Origin: Galbibacter mesophilus
GTDB lineage: Bacteria; Bacteroidota; Bacteroidia; Flavobacteriales; Flavobacteriaceae
Direction: 5' to 3'
DNA length: 64,000 nucleotides
NCBI RefSeq assembly: GCF_023721415.1
Contig: NZ_JAMQVC010000001.1
Span: 1,426,001-1,490,000 of the forward strand
Below the pieces are notes generated by a model. That model saw only the letters and a list, made by a program, of their open reading frames with translations, made no database searches and was not told the DNA's origin. Each line of letters starts with the position of its first letter. The stretch's first letter is position 1. The translations under genes and the position numbers were made by a program. Shown here in pieces: positions 25,836 through 34,107 of the stretch.

Positions 25836-26576
25836 ATGAAAGAAAAATTTATATTCATATTCTTTTGCTTTGCTTTTAGTGTTGTAATAAGTGCCCAAGA
25901 AAAGTTAGGTATAATTGAATATCGTGGCGTAATCAACCAAAAATATGTAGATAGTTTTTTAATTGCTTTGGACAGAAAGAAAGATATTACGATGCATGTC
26001 AAACAGATTGTAGTAGGGAATTTCCGTAATGCTACTCCAGATGATTTTGTATTAAACTTCAAGAATGAAGAATCATATTATTATCATATTCCAATATTGG
26101 AAGAAAGCTACAATGTTGGTAGCAAGGCAGGGTTAAATTCGTATTATACTAACAATGGCAACCAAACAGTTATCGAAGAAAGTCCTTCTTTGGGAAATGT
26201 TGCCCACAAATCGTTGGACTGGAAAATAACTCAAGAGACGAAAAGAATTGGAAAGTATGTATGTTATAAAGCCATAGTTACAGAACGACTTTACAGCAGA
26301 CGAGGGTTCTATTATAACAAAAAGGCTGTAGCATGGTTTACTCCAGAGATACCAGTGTCTTTTGGGCCTAGTAAATATAGTGGTCTTCCCGGATTGATTT
26401 TACAAGTTGAAAGGGATATGTTTACCTTAACTGCAACTAAAATAAATCTAAACCCCAATGAAAAAGATGTTGAAATAAAGAAAATTGGGAAGGGTGAAAA
26501 GATAATTTCCGAAGAAGAATCCCACGACCGGATTAAGAAATTAACGGATGCTAGAAAAAAAGAGTATGGTGGTTAA
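25836..26576 (+). CDS. GLPGLI family protein (first copy)
   Basis: A 246-residue exported protein with signal peptide MKEKFIFIFFCFAFSVVISAQ and the family signature GLPGLI at residues 183-188 (KYSGLPGLILQVERD), preceded by AVAWFTPEIPVSFGP. The family is restricted to Bacteroidota and has no established function; a periplasmic location is expected. It is roughly 60% identical by eye to the next gene, with the same C-terminal end (ARKKEYGG), so the pair arose by tandem duplication. The cluster continues with a large outer-membrane barrel, which GLPGLI genes often accompany. Confidence 0.9.
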   Translation: MKEKFIFIFFCFAFSVVISAQEKLGIIEYRGVINQKYVDSFLIALDRKKDITMHVKQIVVGNFRNATPDDFVLNFKNEESYYYHIPILEESYNVGSKAGLNSYYTNNGNQTVIEESPSLGNVAHKSLDWKITQETKRIGKYVCYKAIVTERLYSRRGFYYNKKAVAWFTPEIPVSFGPSKYSGLPGLILQVERDMFTLTATKINLNPNEKDVEIKKIGKGEKIISEEESHDRIKKLTDARKKEYGG

Positions 26577-26667
26577 GTTGGATAGAATAAATGAATAGTT
26601 TCTTGTCATAGAAGTGAAAAATCGATAAGAGATAACGATTAATATGATGAGAACTATTTAAAAAAAA

Positions 26668-27411
26668 ATGAAAAGATCACCCTGTTTAATATTGTTAATA
26701 TGTTTTATAGGCACCTTTGCTAATGCACAAGACGTGTCTGGAATTGTAAAATATAAAGGGATTATTAACCAAAAATACATAGATAGCTTTTTGACTGTTT
26801 TGGAAACTAAAAAGGAAGTGCCTATGCATATTAAACAAGATGTTATAGATTCATACAAAAGTGCAAACCCAGATGATTTTATATTAAACTTTAAGAATGA
26901 AGAATCATATTATTATTTAATCCCTTCTTTGGAAGAAACAGAGTATAACATTGGTAGTCTAGCCAGTGAAACAAATTTTTATACTAATAGTGTAACGGAT
27001 ACTATTATTGAAACTGGATCGTCCTTAGGAAATATCTCTTTCAAAACATTGGATTGGAAAATAACACAAGATACCAAAAAAATAGGTAAATATTTATGTT
27101 ACAAAGCTAAGGCTTCTGAAAAACTTTTTAGTAGGCAAGGGTTTTATTACAGTAAACAGGTAATAGCTTGGTTCACTCCGGAAATTCCAGTGACTTTTGG
27201 TCCGTCAAATTATAGTGGACTTCCTGGATTGATATTGCAGGTAGAGCGCGATAAGTTTACCTTGACCGCAACTAAGATTAATTTAAGCCCTGATGATAAG
27301 GATATTAAAATTAAGCGATTAAGTAAAGATTCCCGAGTAATTACAGATGAAGAAGCGAACAAAAGAATCGAGGAAATGATGGAAGCCAGAAAGAAGGAGT
27401 ATGGAGGGTAG
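26668..27411 (+). CDS. GLPGLI family protein (second copy)
   Basis: A 247-residue paralogue of the preceding gene with signal peptide MKRSPCLILLICFIGTFANAQ and the GLPGLI signature in NYSGLPGLILQVERD. The segments LNFKNEESYYY, SLDWKIT/TLDWKIT and AWFTPEIPV are shared with copy one, while the regions at about 91-125 differ most. It sits 91 bp after copy one and 33 bp before the outer-membrane barrel gene. Function is unknown; divergence between the copies may reflect two partners or ligands. Confidence 0.9.
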   Translation: MKRSPCLILLICFIGTFANAQDVSGIVKYKGIINQKYIDSFLTVLETKKEVPMHIKQDVIDSYKSANPDDFILNFKNEESYYYLIPSLEETEYNIGSLASETNFYTNSVTDTIIETGSSLGNISFKTLDWKITQDTKKIGKYLCYKAKASEKLFSRQGFYYSKQVIAWFTPEIPVTFGPSNYSGLPGLILQVERDKFTLTATKINLSPDDKDIKIKRLSKDSRVITDEEANKRIEEMMEARKKEYGG

Positions 27412-27444
27412 TTTTTTGTTCGTGGTATAAATACCTTAATATCG

Positions 27445-30099
27445 ATGGTTTGTCCCAAGTTTATAATTTTCCTTTTCTTAGGATTCAGTTTTTCCTGCTT
27501 TTCCCAAAGTGTTTTAAAGGGCATTGTTAAAGATAGTTTACAAAATCCTTTACCATATGCAAATGTTATGGCAAAGCCACAAGATTCCTTGCAAAACATA
27601 AAGTTTTCAATCACGAATGAAAATGGATTTTACGAATTAGAACTGAAGAATATTCCTTACCAAATATCGGTAAGCCATATGGGTTATGCAGCTTATGATT
27701 TTCAGTTTATTCCTAATAATAAGGCAACAGTCAAGAACATCATTTTAAATGAAAAAGCTGAAGAACTTAGTGAAGTAGTCGTAGAAATCCCAATACTAGT
27801 TAAAAAGGATACTATTGTCTACAATGTTAATCAATTAACCAACGGAGACGAACGCAAACTAAAGGATGTTCTAAAGAAATTGCCTGGGGTAGAGGTTTCT
27901 AGAGACGGAGTGGTTACTGTGCAAGGTAAAAAAGTTACGACCTTGCTGGTGGAAAACAAAAAGTTTTTTGGCGGAGGTACAAAATTGGGGGTGGATAATA
28001 TCCCAGCGGATGCATTGGACCAAATTGAAGTTATAGACAACTACAACGAAATACCGATGCTGAAGGATTTGGTTGATAGCGATGAAATGGCCATGAACAT
28101 AAAACTCAAAGAGGATAAAAAAAACTTTGTATTTGGCGATGTTGAAGTAGGTAAGGGCAATCAGGATTTTTATAATCTACATAGCAATTTGTTTTACTAT
28201 AGTCCGAAAACCACGGTAAATTTTATTGCCAATACTAATAATATTGCAGAGGAAGTTTTTACGTACGACCAATATTTTGACTTTCAAAGTGGATTGAATA
28301 CTACTTTTAAAAAAGGCGGTACTTCATTCGAATTGCCTAATAGTGATTTTTTACAGTTTATAGAAAGTAATGACGTGATTTCGAGTAATCGGAAATTCGG
28401 TGCAATAAACATTACAAAAGAGGTAAATGAAAAGTTGAATATTTCTGGATATGGTGTTTTCTCTCACACTCAAGAGGGAACTTTAAGTCAGTCTATAAAC
28501 CGTTACAATACTTTTACAGAGGCAAAAGATGTAGCCTCGGAAACCGATAATGTCTTTGCTATTGGGAATATAGAGGCAGCTTATTTGCCAAATTTATCGG
28601 ATGCTTGGTATTTTAAAACCAAGTTTAAAAAAACGGATAATGAGTATGAAAATATCATTAATTCACGGGTGGACACTCTTCAAAACGTTTTTCTCACCGA
28701 GGAAAATGCTAAAGGGTCTTTGTTTAATCAAACTGTGGAATGGCACCGAAAAAAATCCCGAAAACACACTTTTTCGGCAGCGTTAAATTATACTTTTGAG
28801 GAAGGGCTTCCCAACAAATTTTGGCAAACCCAAGATGATATCTTGCAAGGGGTCATCCCAGTGGTTGAAGATAGTATTTATAGGTTAAGACAGCAAAAAC
28901 AAACAAGAAGTAATAAACTGGATGCCATTTTTAAACATTATTGGGTGCTTAACAAGAATAATCACATTTATTCTACTTTTGGAAACACCTATTACGGACA
29001 ATCTTTTTTTACGAGCGACAATCAAGAGCTTACAAATGGAACAAAAAACGATTTTGGCGATTCAGGTTTTGGCAATGATTTGGATTTTAACTTAAATGAT
29101 TTGTATTTTGGGATAAATTATAAGTTTCGAAGTGGAATTTTCACGTTTAACCAAGGTGTTTTTATGCATTATTACCATTGGAAACTTGAACAAGATGCCA
29201 TAATTTATGAAGACCAAATTACTTTACTTCCCAATTTTTCGGTCGAAGCGGAATTTAATCGATTGAAAAAGATAGAAATGAACTACGAAAGAACAACTTC
29301 TTTCTCAGAAGCTTCAAAATTTGCAAATAACTTCTATTTGCAATCTTACAATGCTGTTTATAGTGGGAATGAAAGCTTAAGAAATGAATTGTTTCATAAG
29401 TTAAGCCTGCGATTTAATAAGTATAGTGGATATAAAGGGTTTAGGCTTTTCTTCAATGTAAAATACATCAAAAAAACCGACGGAGTTATTGAAGATGTAA
29501 ATTATACAGGGATTAACCAGACCGTTTCCCCGGTTTTTGTAAATAGCCCAGAAAGTATGTGGAATTTTTTTGGGAGTTTAAAAAAGAATATTAAAGACGT
29601 CAATTGTAAAATAGGGTTAAATTACAATAACTCTCAATACCTTCAACTTGCAAACGGAATTTTGGGAACCAATAAGAACGGCAGTCTTTCTTACAATGTT
29701 TCTGCCAAAACCCTTTTCGATAAGTTTCCAACTGTAGAGGTGGGTTTTAAACAAAGTAGGGGGAATTATACTTTGAGCGGGCGTAGGGCTGAATTCATTA
29801 CAAATGAACCTTTTGTTAATTTTGATTATGATTTTTTGAAAGGGTTTGTTGCTTCTTTTGATTACGTCTACTACGGTTACGAGAATAAAACTCTCAATCA
29901 GCAAAACAATTATGAGATAGCGAATGCCTCTTTGTATTATAAAAAGGACGATAGCCCTTGGAGTTTTGAAATAGAAGCGAGAAATGTATTTGATGTCAAT
30001 TTTAAAAACAGAAATAGCTTTTCGTCCTACATCATTTCAGATACACAAACATTTATTTTGCCGAGAATTTTAATGTTTACTTTAGGGTATAATCTATAA
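27445..30099 (+). CDS. Outer-membrane receptor-like beta-barrel with carboxypeptidase-regulatory-like domain
   Basis: An 884-residue protein: signal peptide MVCPKFIIFLFLGFSFSCFSQ, a CarboxypepD_reg-like domain at about 24-110 (LKGIVKDSLQNPLPYANVMA), a plug-like region (LKDVLKKLPGVEVSRDGVVTVQGKK, and LDQIEVIDNY), then a long run of amphipathic strands to a C-terminal TLGYNL. This is the TonB-dependent-receptor-like barrel type that accompanies GLPGLI proteins in Bacteroidota. Whether it needs TonB is uncertain; I see no clear TonB box. The ligand is unknown. The neighbouring Cys peptide suggests transport or processing of a peptide, but that is speculative. Confidence 0.85.
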   Translation: MVCPKFIIFLFLGFSFSCFSQSVLKGIVKDSLQNPLPYANVMAKPQDSLQNIKFSITNENGFYELELKNIPYQISVSHMGYAAYDFQFIPNNKATVKNIILNEKAEELSEVVVEIPILVKKDTIVYNVNQLTNGDERKLKDVLKKLPGVEVSRDGVVTVQGKKVTTLLVENKKFFGGGTKLGVDNIPADALDQIEVIDNYNEIPMLKDLVDSDEMAMNIKLKEDKKNFVFGDVEVGKGNQDFYNLHSNLFYYSPKTTVNFIANTNNIAEEVFTYDQYFDFQSGLNTTFKKGGTSFELPNSDFLQFIESNDVISSNRKFGAINITKEVNEKLNISGYGVFSHTQEGTLSQSINRYNTFTEAKDVASETDNVFAIGNIEAAYLPNLSDAWYFKTKFKKTDNEYENIINSRVDTLQNVFLTEENAKGSLFNQTVEWHRKKSRKHTFSAALNYTFEEGLPNKFWQTQDDILQGVIPVVEDSIYRLRQQKQTRSNKLDAIFKHYWVLNKNNHIYSTFGNTYYGQSFFTSDNQELTNGTKNDFGDSGFGNDLDFNLNDLYFGINYKFRSGIFTFNQGVFMHYYHWKLEQDAIIYEDQITLLPNFSVEAEFNRLKKIEMNYERTTSFSEASKFANNFYLQSYNAVYSGNESLRNELFHKLSLRFNKYSGYKGFRLFFNVKYIKKTDGVIEDVNYTGINQTVSPVFVNSPESMWNFFGSLKKNIKDVNCKIGLNYNNSQYLQLANGILGTNKNGSLSYNVSAKTLFDKFPTVEVGFKQSRGNYTLSGRRAEFITNEPFVNFDYDFLKGFVASFDYVYYGYENKTLNQQNNYEIANASLYYKKDDSPWSFEIEARNVFDVNFKNRNSFSSYIISDTQTFILPRILMFTLGYNL

Positions 30100-30135
30100 A
30101 AAAAAACCACTTCTGAAAAAAATCAAAAGTGGTTT
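30098..30135 (-). terminator. Terminator of tsf, overlapping the convergent barrel gene end
   Basis: Stem AAACCACTT / AAGTGGTTT (9 bp). On the minus strand it is followed by nine T. It probably also stops the converging plus-strand gene. Confidence 0.85.
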
Positions 30136-30173
30136 GTATTGTAAAAGCTTATTTTGAAATAAGCTGAAGATTT

Positions 30174-30998
30174 TTATCCTAAAGCAACTCTTTCAAAAGC
30201 AGTTACAGTAAGGTCGCTGTTGAAAGATTTTACGTAACCAGCAACACTTTGCTTGCTATCTTTAATAAAATCTTGGTTAACTAGCGTATTATCTTTGAAG
30301 AAACGCTTCAATTTACCTTTAGCGATATTGTCTAACATAGCTTCTGGCTTTCCTTCAGCTCTAAGAGTATCTTTAGCAATTTCGATTTCTTTATCGATTA
30401 CTTCTTGGTCTACACCGCTTTCATCCAAAGCAACCGGATTCATAGCAGCAGCTTGCATAGCCACGTCTTTAGCAGCAGTTTCTGCACCGTCAACGTTAGC
30501 AGAAAGTCCAACCAAAGTAGCAATTTTGTTACCTGCATGAATATAAGAACCTACGAAAGGAGCTGAAAGTTTTCTGAAATCACCGATTTCAATTTTCTCA
30601 CCGATAACACCTGTTTGCTCGATAAGTTTTTCTGAAACTTTAATTCCTTTGTAATCAGCTTCCAATAAAGCTTCTTTAGAGTCGTAGTTCAATGCCAATT
30701 CAGCAAGGTCGTTAGCCAAAGCAACGAAAGAATCGTTTTTAGCAACAAAGTCAGTTTCACAGTTAAGAGAAACGATAACACCTTCGTTGTTAGCGTCGTT
30801 TACTTTTGCAATAACTGCACCTTCAGTAGATTCTCTGTCGGCTCTTTTAGCAGCAACTTTCTGACCTTTTTTACGAAGTATTTCTACTGCTGTATCAAAA
30901 TCACCTTCTGCTTCTACCAATGCATTTTTACAATCCATCATACCGGCACCGGTAGCTTTTCTAAGTTTATTAACCTCAGCGGCTGTAATTTTTGCCAT
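30174..30998 (-). CDS. tsf: Translation elongation factor Ts
   Basis: Guanine-nucleotide exchange factor for EF-Tu. It opens with the UBA-like N-terminal domain MAKITAAEVNKLRKATGAGMMDCK, followed by LVEAEGDFDTAVEILRKKG and the CETDFVAKNDSF signature of the core. At 274 residues it is the usual size for Bacteroidota. It lies downstream of rpsB on the same strand (rpsB-tsf order). The 190-bp gap holds a terminator-like hairpin and two further small hairpins, so expression relative to rpsB may be adjusted by attenuation. Confidence 0.97.
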   Translation of the reverse strand: MAKITAAEVNKLRKATGAGMMDCKNALVEAEGDFDTAVEILRKKGQKVAAKRADRESTEGAVIAKVNDANNEGVIVSLNCETDFVAKNDSFVALANDLAELALNYDSKEALLEADYKGIKVSEKLIEQTGVIGEKIEIGDFRKLSAPFVGSYIHAGNKIATLVGLSANVDGAETAAKDVAMQAAAMNPVALDESGVDQEVIDKEIEIAKDTLRAEGKPEAMLDNIAKGKLKRFFKDNTLVNQDFIKDSKQSVAGYVKSFNSDLTVTAFERVALG

Positions 30999-31017
30999 CT
31001 TATTATCAGTTTTTATT

Positions 31018-31064
31018 CCCTCGTGGAGGGGTTTGTTTGTCCGACCTTATAAAGTCGGGATGAT
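31018..31064 (-). promoter_or_regulatory. Two short hairpins in the tsf leader
   Basis: CCCTC-GTG-GAGGG (about 31020-31030) and CCGAC-CTTATAAA-GTCGG (about 31042-31059) lie between the rpsB terminator and the tsf start. They may be leader structure; the second resembles the intergenic CCCGAC/GTCGGG hairpin seen elsewhere in this window. Confidence 0.35.
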
Positions 31065-31113
31065 TTTTTTGTTGTTCGAATGCCCTGTAGGTTTGTCACC
31101 ATTAGGCATAGAA

Positions 31114-31170
31114 TAAAAAAAAACCGTTAACCCATATTTCTACCAAAGGTAAGAAGATGAAGGGTTAACG
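31114..31170 (-). terminator. Terminator/attenuator between rpsB and tsf
   Basis: A 9-bp stem CGTTAACCC / GGGTTAACG (31125-31133 / 31162-31170), with a T9 run following on the minus strand. Its 28-nt loop holds the perfect -7 match TACCTTTG (complement of 31144-31151), so termination of rpsB and re-initiation for tsf may be combined. Confidence 0.75.
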
Positions 31171-31188
31171 ACTTTATGTAAGTGTTAT

Positions 31189-31986
31189 TTAATCGTTTTC
31201 TTCAGCTTCTAACGCTTTAGCCTTTTTTTCTTTAGCCTCACGTTCTGCTTTAGTTTCCTCATCTTCATCGGATTGCTTTTCAGCAGCTTTATCAGCTTTT
31301 CTATCAGAAAGGCCTTCAGCAATAGCACCGGTTACATGAGAAAGAACTTTTTCAATTGATTTTGAAGCATCATCATTAGATGGTATAACGTACTCAACCT
31401 CTCTTGGGTCTGAGTTGGTATCTACCATTGCAAATATTGGAATGTTTAATTTTTGTGCTTCTTTTACGGCGATGTGCTCGCGCATAGTATCTACAATAAA
31501 CAATGCTCCTGGTAAGCGAGTCATGTCTGCAATAGAACCTAAGTTTTTCTCAAGCTTAGCTCTTAAACGATCTACTTGTAGTTTTTCTTTTTTAGAAAGC
31601 GTATCGAAAGTACCGTCTTTTTTCATTCTATCGATAGAAGCCATTTTTTTAACGGCTTTACGGATAGTTACAAAGTTGGTAAGCATACCGCCTGGCCATC
31701 TTTCTGTGATGTAAGGCATGTTTACAGCTCCAGCTTTGTCTGCAACGATATCTTTTGCTTGTTTCTTGGTAGCTACAAATAGTATTTTTCTACCGGATGC
31801 TGCAATTTTCTTAAGGGCTTCGTTCGCCTCTTCGATTTTGGCAGCAGTTTTGTATAAATTGATAACGTGGATTCCGTTACGCTCCATGTAGATATAAGGA
31901 GCCATGTTTGGATTCCATTTTCTAGTAAGGTGTCCAAAGTGTACACCTGCTTCTAGTAAATCTTTAACTTCTATGTTATTTGCCAT
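31189..31986 (-). CDS. rpsB: 30S ribosomal protein S2
   Basis: Small-subunit ribosomal protein S2. It begins IEVKDLLEAGVHFGHLTRKWNP and contains FVATKKQAKDIV, ERWPGGMLTNF and IPIFAMVDTNSDPREVEYVIP, all standard S2 segments. The length of 265 residues includes a C-terminal Lys/Glu-rich tail typical of Bacteroidota. It lies between rpsI and tsf on the same strand. A CCCAAAAATTGGG dyad about 30 bases upstream of the start may belong to the leader. The 267-bp gap up to rpsI shows short dyads but no gene. Confidence 0.97.
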   Translation of the reverse strand: MANNIEVKDLLEAGVHFGHLTRKWNPNMAPYIYMERNGIHVINLYKTAAKIEEANEALKKIAASGRKILFVATKKQAKDIVADKAGAVNMPYITERWPGGMLTNFVTIRKAVKKMASIDRMKKDGTFDTLSKKEKLQVDRLRAKLEKNLGSIADMTRLPGALFIVDTMREHIAVKEAQKLNIPIFAMVDTNSDPREVEYVIPSNDDASKSIEKVLSHVTGAIAEGLSDRKADKAAEKQSDEDEETKAEREAKEKKAKALEAEEND

Positions 31987-32253
31987 TTTTGTAATAGTTT
32001 ACGTTCCGTTGCCCAATTTTTGGGTTTTGAATTTAGCAATGTTAAAGTGGTCACGAATAATTCGATTGCCTTTACCATTTGGATGCTAAACGTATCCTTC
32101 TTTTTCTTTTCTGAAAAGGAAGCAACGACATGTTAATTTTTTTTGCTGAATTTATTTCAGCATCTGTTTTTCAATAATTGAAAATTCCGAGTTGTTCCAA
32201 ATAATAATTCTGTTAAGAGAATTACATATTCTGAAACAAGTCCAGAATTGAAA

Positions 32254-32640
32254 TTAACGCTTAGAGAACTGGAATTTCTTACGAGCTTTCTTCTGACCGA
32301 ATTTCTTACGCTCAACCATTCTTGGGTCTCTAGTAAGTAGCCCTTCTGGTTTAAGGGTTCCTCTGTTTTCTGCATCTACTTCGCAAAGCGCTCTGGAAAT
32401 AGCCAAACGGATTGCCTCTGCTTGTCCAGTTACACCACCACCGTAAACATTAACTTTAATATCAAAGTTCTCAACGTTTTCTGTTAAAGAAAGCGGCTGC
32501 TGAACTTTGTACTGTAATGTTGGTGTTGGGAAGTATTGCTTGAATTCTTTTTTGTTGATGGTGATGTTTCCTTTACCTTCAGAAACATACACTCTTGCAA
32601 CTGCAGTTTTTCTTCTGCCAATTTTGTGAATTACTTCCAT
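32254..32640 (-). CDS. rpsI: 30S ribosomal protein S9
   Basis: Small-subunit protein S9, 128 residues, with the RRKTAVARVYVSEGKGNI segment at the N terminus, the KVNVYGGGVTGQAEAIRL block, and the basic tail ending KKARKKFQFSKR, whose terminal Ser-Lys-Arg contacts P-site tRNA. Its ATG shares one base with the rplM stop (TAATG), the conserved rplM-rpsI pairing. Confidence 0.98.
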   Translation of the reverse strand: MEVIHKIGRRKTAVARVYVSEGKGNITINKKEFKQYFPTPTLQYKVQQPLSLTENVENFDIKVNVYGGGVTGQAEAIRLAISRALCEVDAENRGTLKPEGLLTRDPRMVERKKFGQKKARKKFQFSKR

Positions 32641-33095
32641 TATTTAAGATCGTTTAAGTTAATGGCAGTTGGTTTCTGTGCTTCTTGAGCATGCGCTGAA
32701 CCAACATATACCTTTAAATTGCGGAATAGCTCTGCACCTAATTTGTTCTTAGGAAGCATTCCTTTAATAGATTTTTCTAACAAACGTGCAGGATCTTTTT
32801 GGAAAAGTTCGTTTGCAGTTGTTACTCTTTGACCGCCTGGGTAACCTGTGTGACGCACGTATTGCTTAGCGTCCCATTTTTTACCAGTTAAGTTAATTTT
32901 TTCTGCATTGATAATTACTACATTATCTCCACAGTCAACATGCGGTGTGTAATTAGGCTTGTACTTACCTCTAAGTAGCTTTGCTACCTTAGAAGAAAGA
33001 CGACCTAGCGTCTGACCTTCAGCATCAACCAAAACCCACTGTTTGTTTACAGTAGCCTTGTTTGCTGAAATTGTTTTGTAGCTTAATGTATCCAC
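32640..33095 (-). CDS. rplM: 50S ribosomal protein L13
   Basis: Large-subunit protein L13. It contains NKQWVLVDAEGQTLGRLSSK, LRGKYKPNYTPHVDCGDNVV and MLPKNKLGAELFRNLKVY. The start is GTG at 33095 (MDTLSYKTISANKATV), giving 151 residues. An upstream ATG would run into the promoter and leader hairpin and adds an implausible 30 residues. It is translationally coupled to rpsI. A perfect -7 element is 88 bp upstream. Confidence 0.96.
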   Translation of the reverse strand: MDTLSYKTISANKATVNKQWVLVDAEGQTLGRLSSKVAKLLRGKYKPNYTPHVDCGDNVVIINAEKINLTGKKWDAKQYVRHTGYPGGQRVTTANELFQKDPARLLEKSIKGMLPKNKLGAELFRNLKVYVGSAHAQEAQKPTAINLNDLK

Positions 33096-33112
33096 ACTAA
33101 AAATTTTTAAAA

Positions 33113-33128
33113 CCTGTCTCCCGACAGG
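33113..33128 (-). promoter_or_regulatory. GNRA-capped hairpin in the rplM leader
   Basis: On the transcript the hairpin is CCUGUC-GGGA-GACAGG, a 6-bp stem with a GNRA-type loop, 18 bp before the GTG start. It could be an autoregulatory leader or simply a copy of a common flavobacterial intergenic hairpin. Confidence 0.4.
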
Positions 33129-33182
33129 CAAGATTAAACATTCCATTCCCATTCCCAAACGTGAATTCGGGATAATGGGGTG

Positions 33183-33190
33183 CAAAAGTA
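33183..33190 (-). promoter_or_regulatory. Bacteroidota -7 element for rplM-rpsI
   Basis: Perfect TAnnTTTG on the minus strand (TACTTTTG), implying a leader of about 80 nt. Confidence 0.65.
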
Positions 33191-33335
33191 CAATTATTTC
33201 TATTATTTACAAACAGCGAATGTTAATAATTTTACTCGCAAAACAATTTGGTTGTTAGTGGGTTAGGGGATTTTGGTGTGGTTGAGTGGTGTTCTTGCTT
33301 GTTAAAGTTACTTTCTTCCATTTTAAAAGAAAATA

Positions 33336-33370
33336 AAAAAGGTTGTTTTCATATCGAAAACAACCTTTTT
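33336..33370 (-). terminator. Terminator of the LRR-protein/lipoprotein operon
   Basis: A 15-bp perfect stem (AAAAAGGTTGTTTTC / GAAAACAACCTTTTT) with a 5-nt loop; usable in both directions. Confidence 0.9.
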
Positions 33371-33396
33371 ATCTTTAAAACCAATATGTGTTACTG

Positions 33397-34107
33397 TTAA
33401 TTCTTAAAATTAAGCTTTTTGAAAGCTGTTGATGTATTTCCTGCCTCATCCTTAGATACAATTTTTAAATAGTAAACTGTATTGTACTCAATAGCTTGTT
33501 TGTCTATTAAATTTTCATCTATAGATAGGTTTTCAGCAATCATGCTAGGTTCTTGGTCTTTTCCAAAATAAACAGTGTAGCTCTCTACATCTCCATCTAT
33601 ATCTTCTGTCTCCCACAGAATTTTTATAGTGCTATCTTTATTGTCTGTTATAAAAATCGAAGCTGGAAACGGAGCGTGGCTTTCTTCTTTCACGTCCCTT
33701 GAGTAGAAATTCCATTTTTCGTCACTCTTTAAGACTTTGTCTTCCAATATAGCTTCTACTTCCCAAGAATAGGAATGTCCCATTGCTACATCTGCCTCCT
33801 TAGAACTAGATGACGAGGTAAGCGTTTGGGATTCACCAGATGTGTTGTCTATCAAGTGAATTTTATAAGACTTAGCATTTTCTGACGGCTCCCATATAAG
33901 TAAAATATGGTTTAAATTACCAGCAATAGTGTAATCGCCTTCCACGCATAGAGAATTGTTTTCTGGAGTCACTAAGTTAAACGTTCCTAATTCCAAGGTG
34001 GGATTAGATGGGTTGTCAGGATCGGTGGGGTCATCGCTATCGCCACCTCCACATGAAATTAATAGTGAGCTAATAACTGGAAATATATAGTGAATTATTT
34101 TTTTCAT
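33397..34107 (-). CDS. Surface lipoprotein with fibronectin type III-like domains
   Basis: A 236-residue lipoprotein: the lipobox is SSLLISC with Cys19, followed by GGGDSDDPTDPD, an Asp-rich tether and likely surface-export signal in Bacteroidota. Two Fn3-like beta domains follow (about 55-130 and 140-236), seen in ILLIWEPSENAKSYKIHL and IKILWETEDIDGDVESYTVYF. Its ATG overlaps the stop of the large LRR protein gene by 4 bp, so it is co-translated with that protein and probably acts with it at the cell surface, for example as an anchor or binding partner (inference). A strong terminator follows. Confidence 0.82.
   Translation of the reverse strand: MKKIIHYIFPVISSLLISCGGGDSDDPTDPDNPSNPTLELGTFNLVTPENNSLCVEGDYTIAGNLNHILLIWEPSENAKSYKIHLIDNTSGESQTLTSSSSSKEADVAMGHSYSWEVEAILEDKVLKSDEKWNFYSRDVKEESHAPFPASIFITDNKDSTIKILWETEDIDGDVESYTVYFGKDQEPSMIAENLSIDENLIDKQAIEYNTVYYLKIVSKDEAGNTSTAFKKLNFKN

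Noticed and set aside
32140-32160. CTGAA/TTCAG hairpin after rpsI as its terminator
   Set aside because: On the rpsI strand it is followed by A rather than T, so it does not look like a terminator for that operon.
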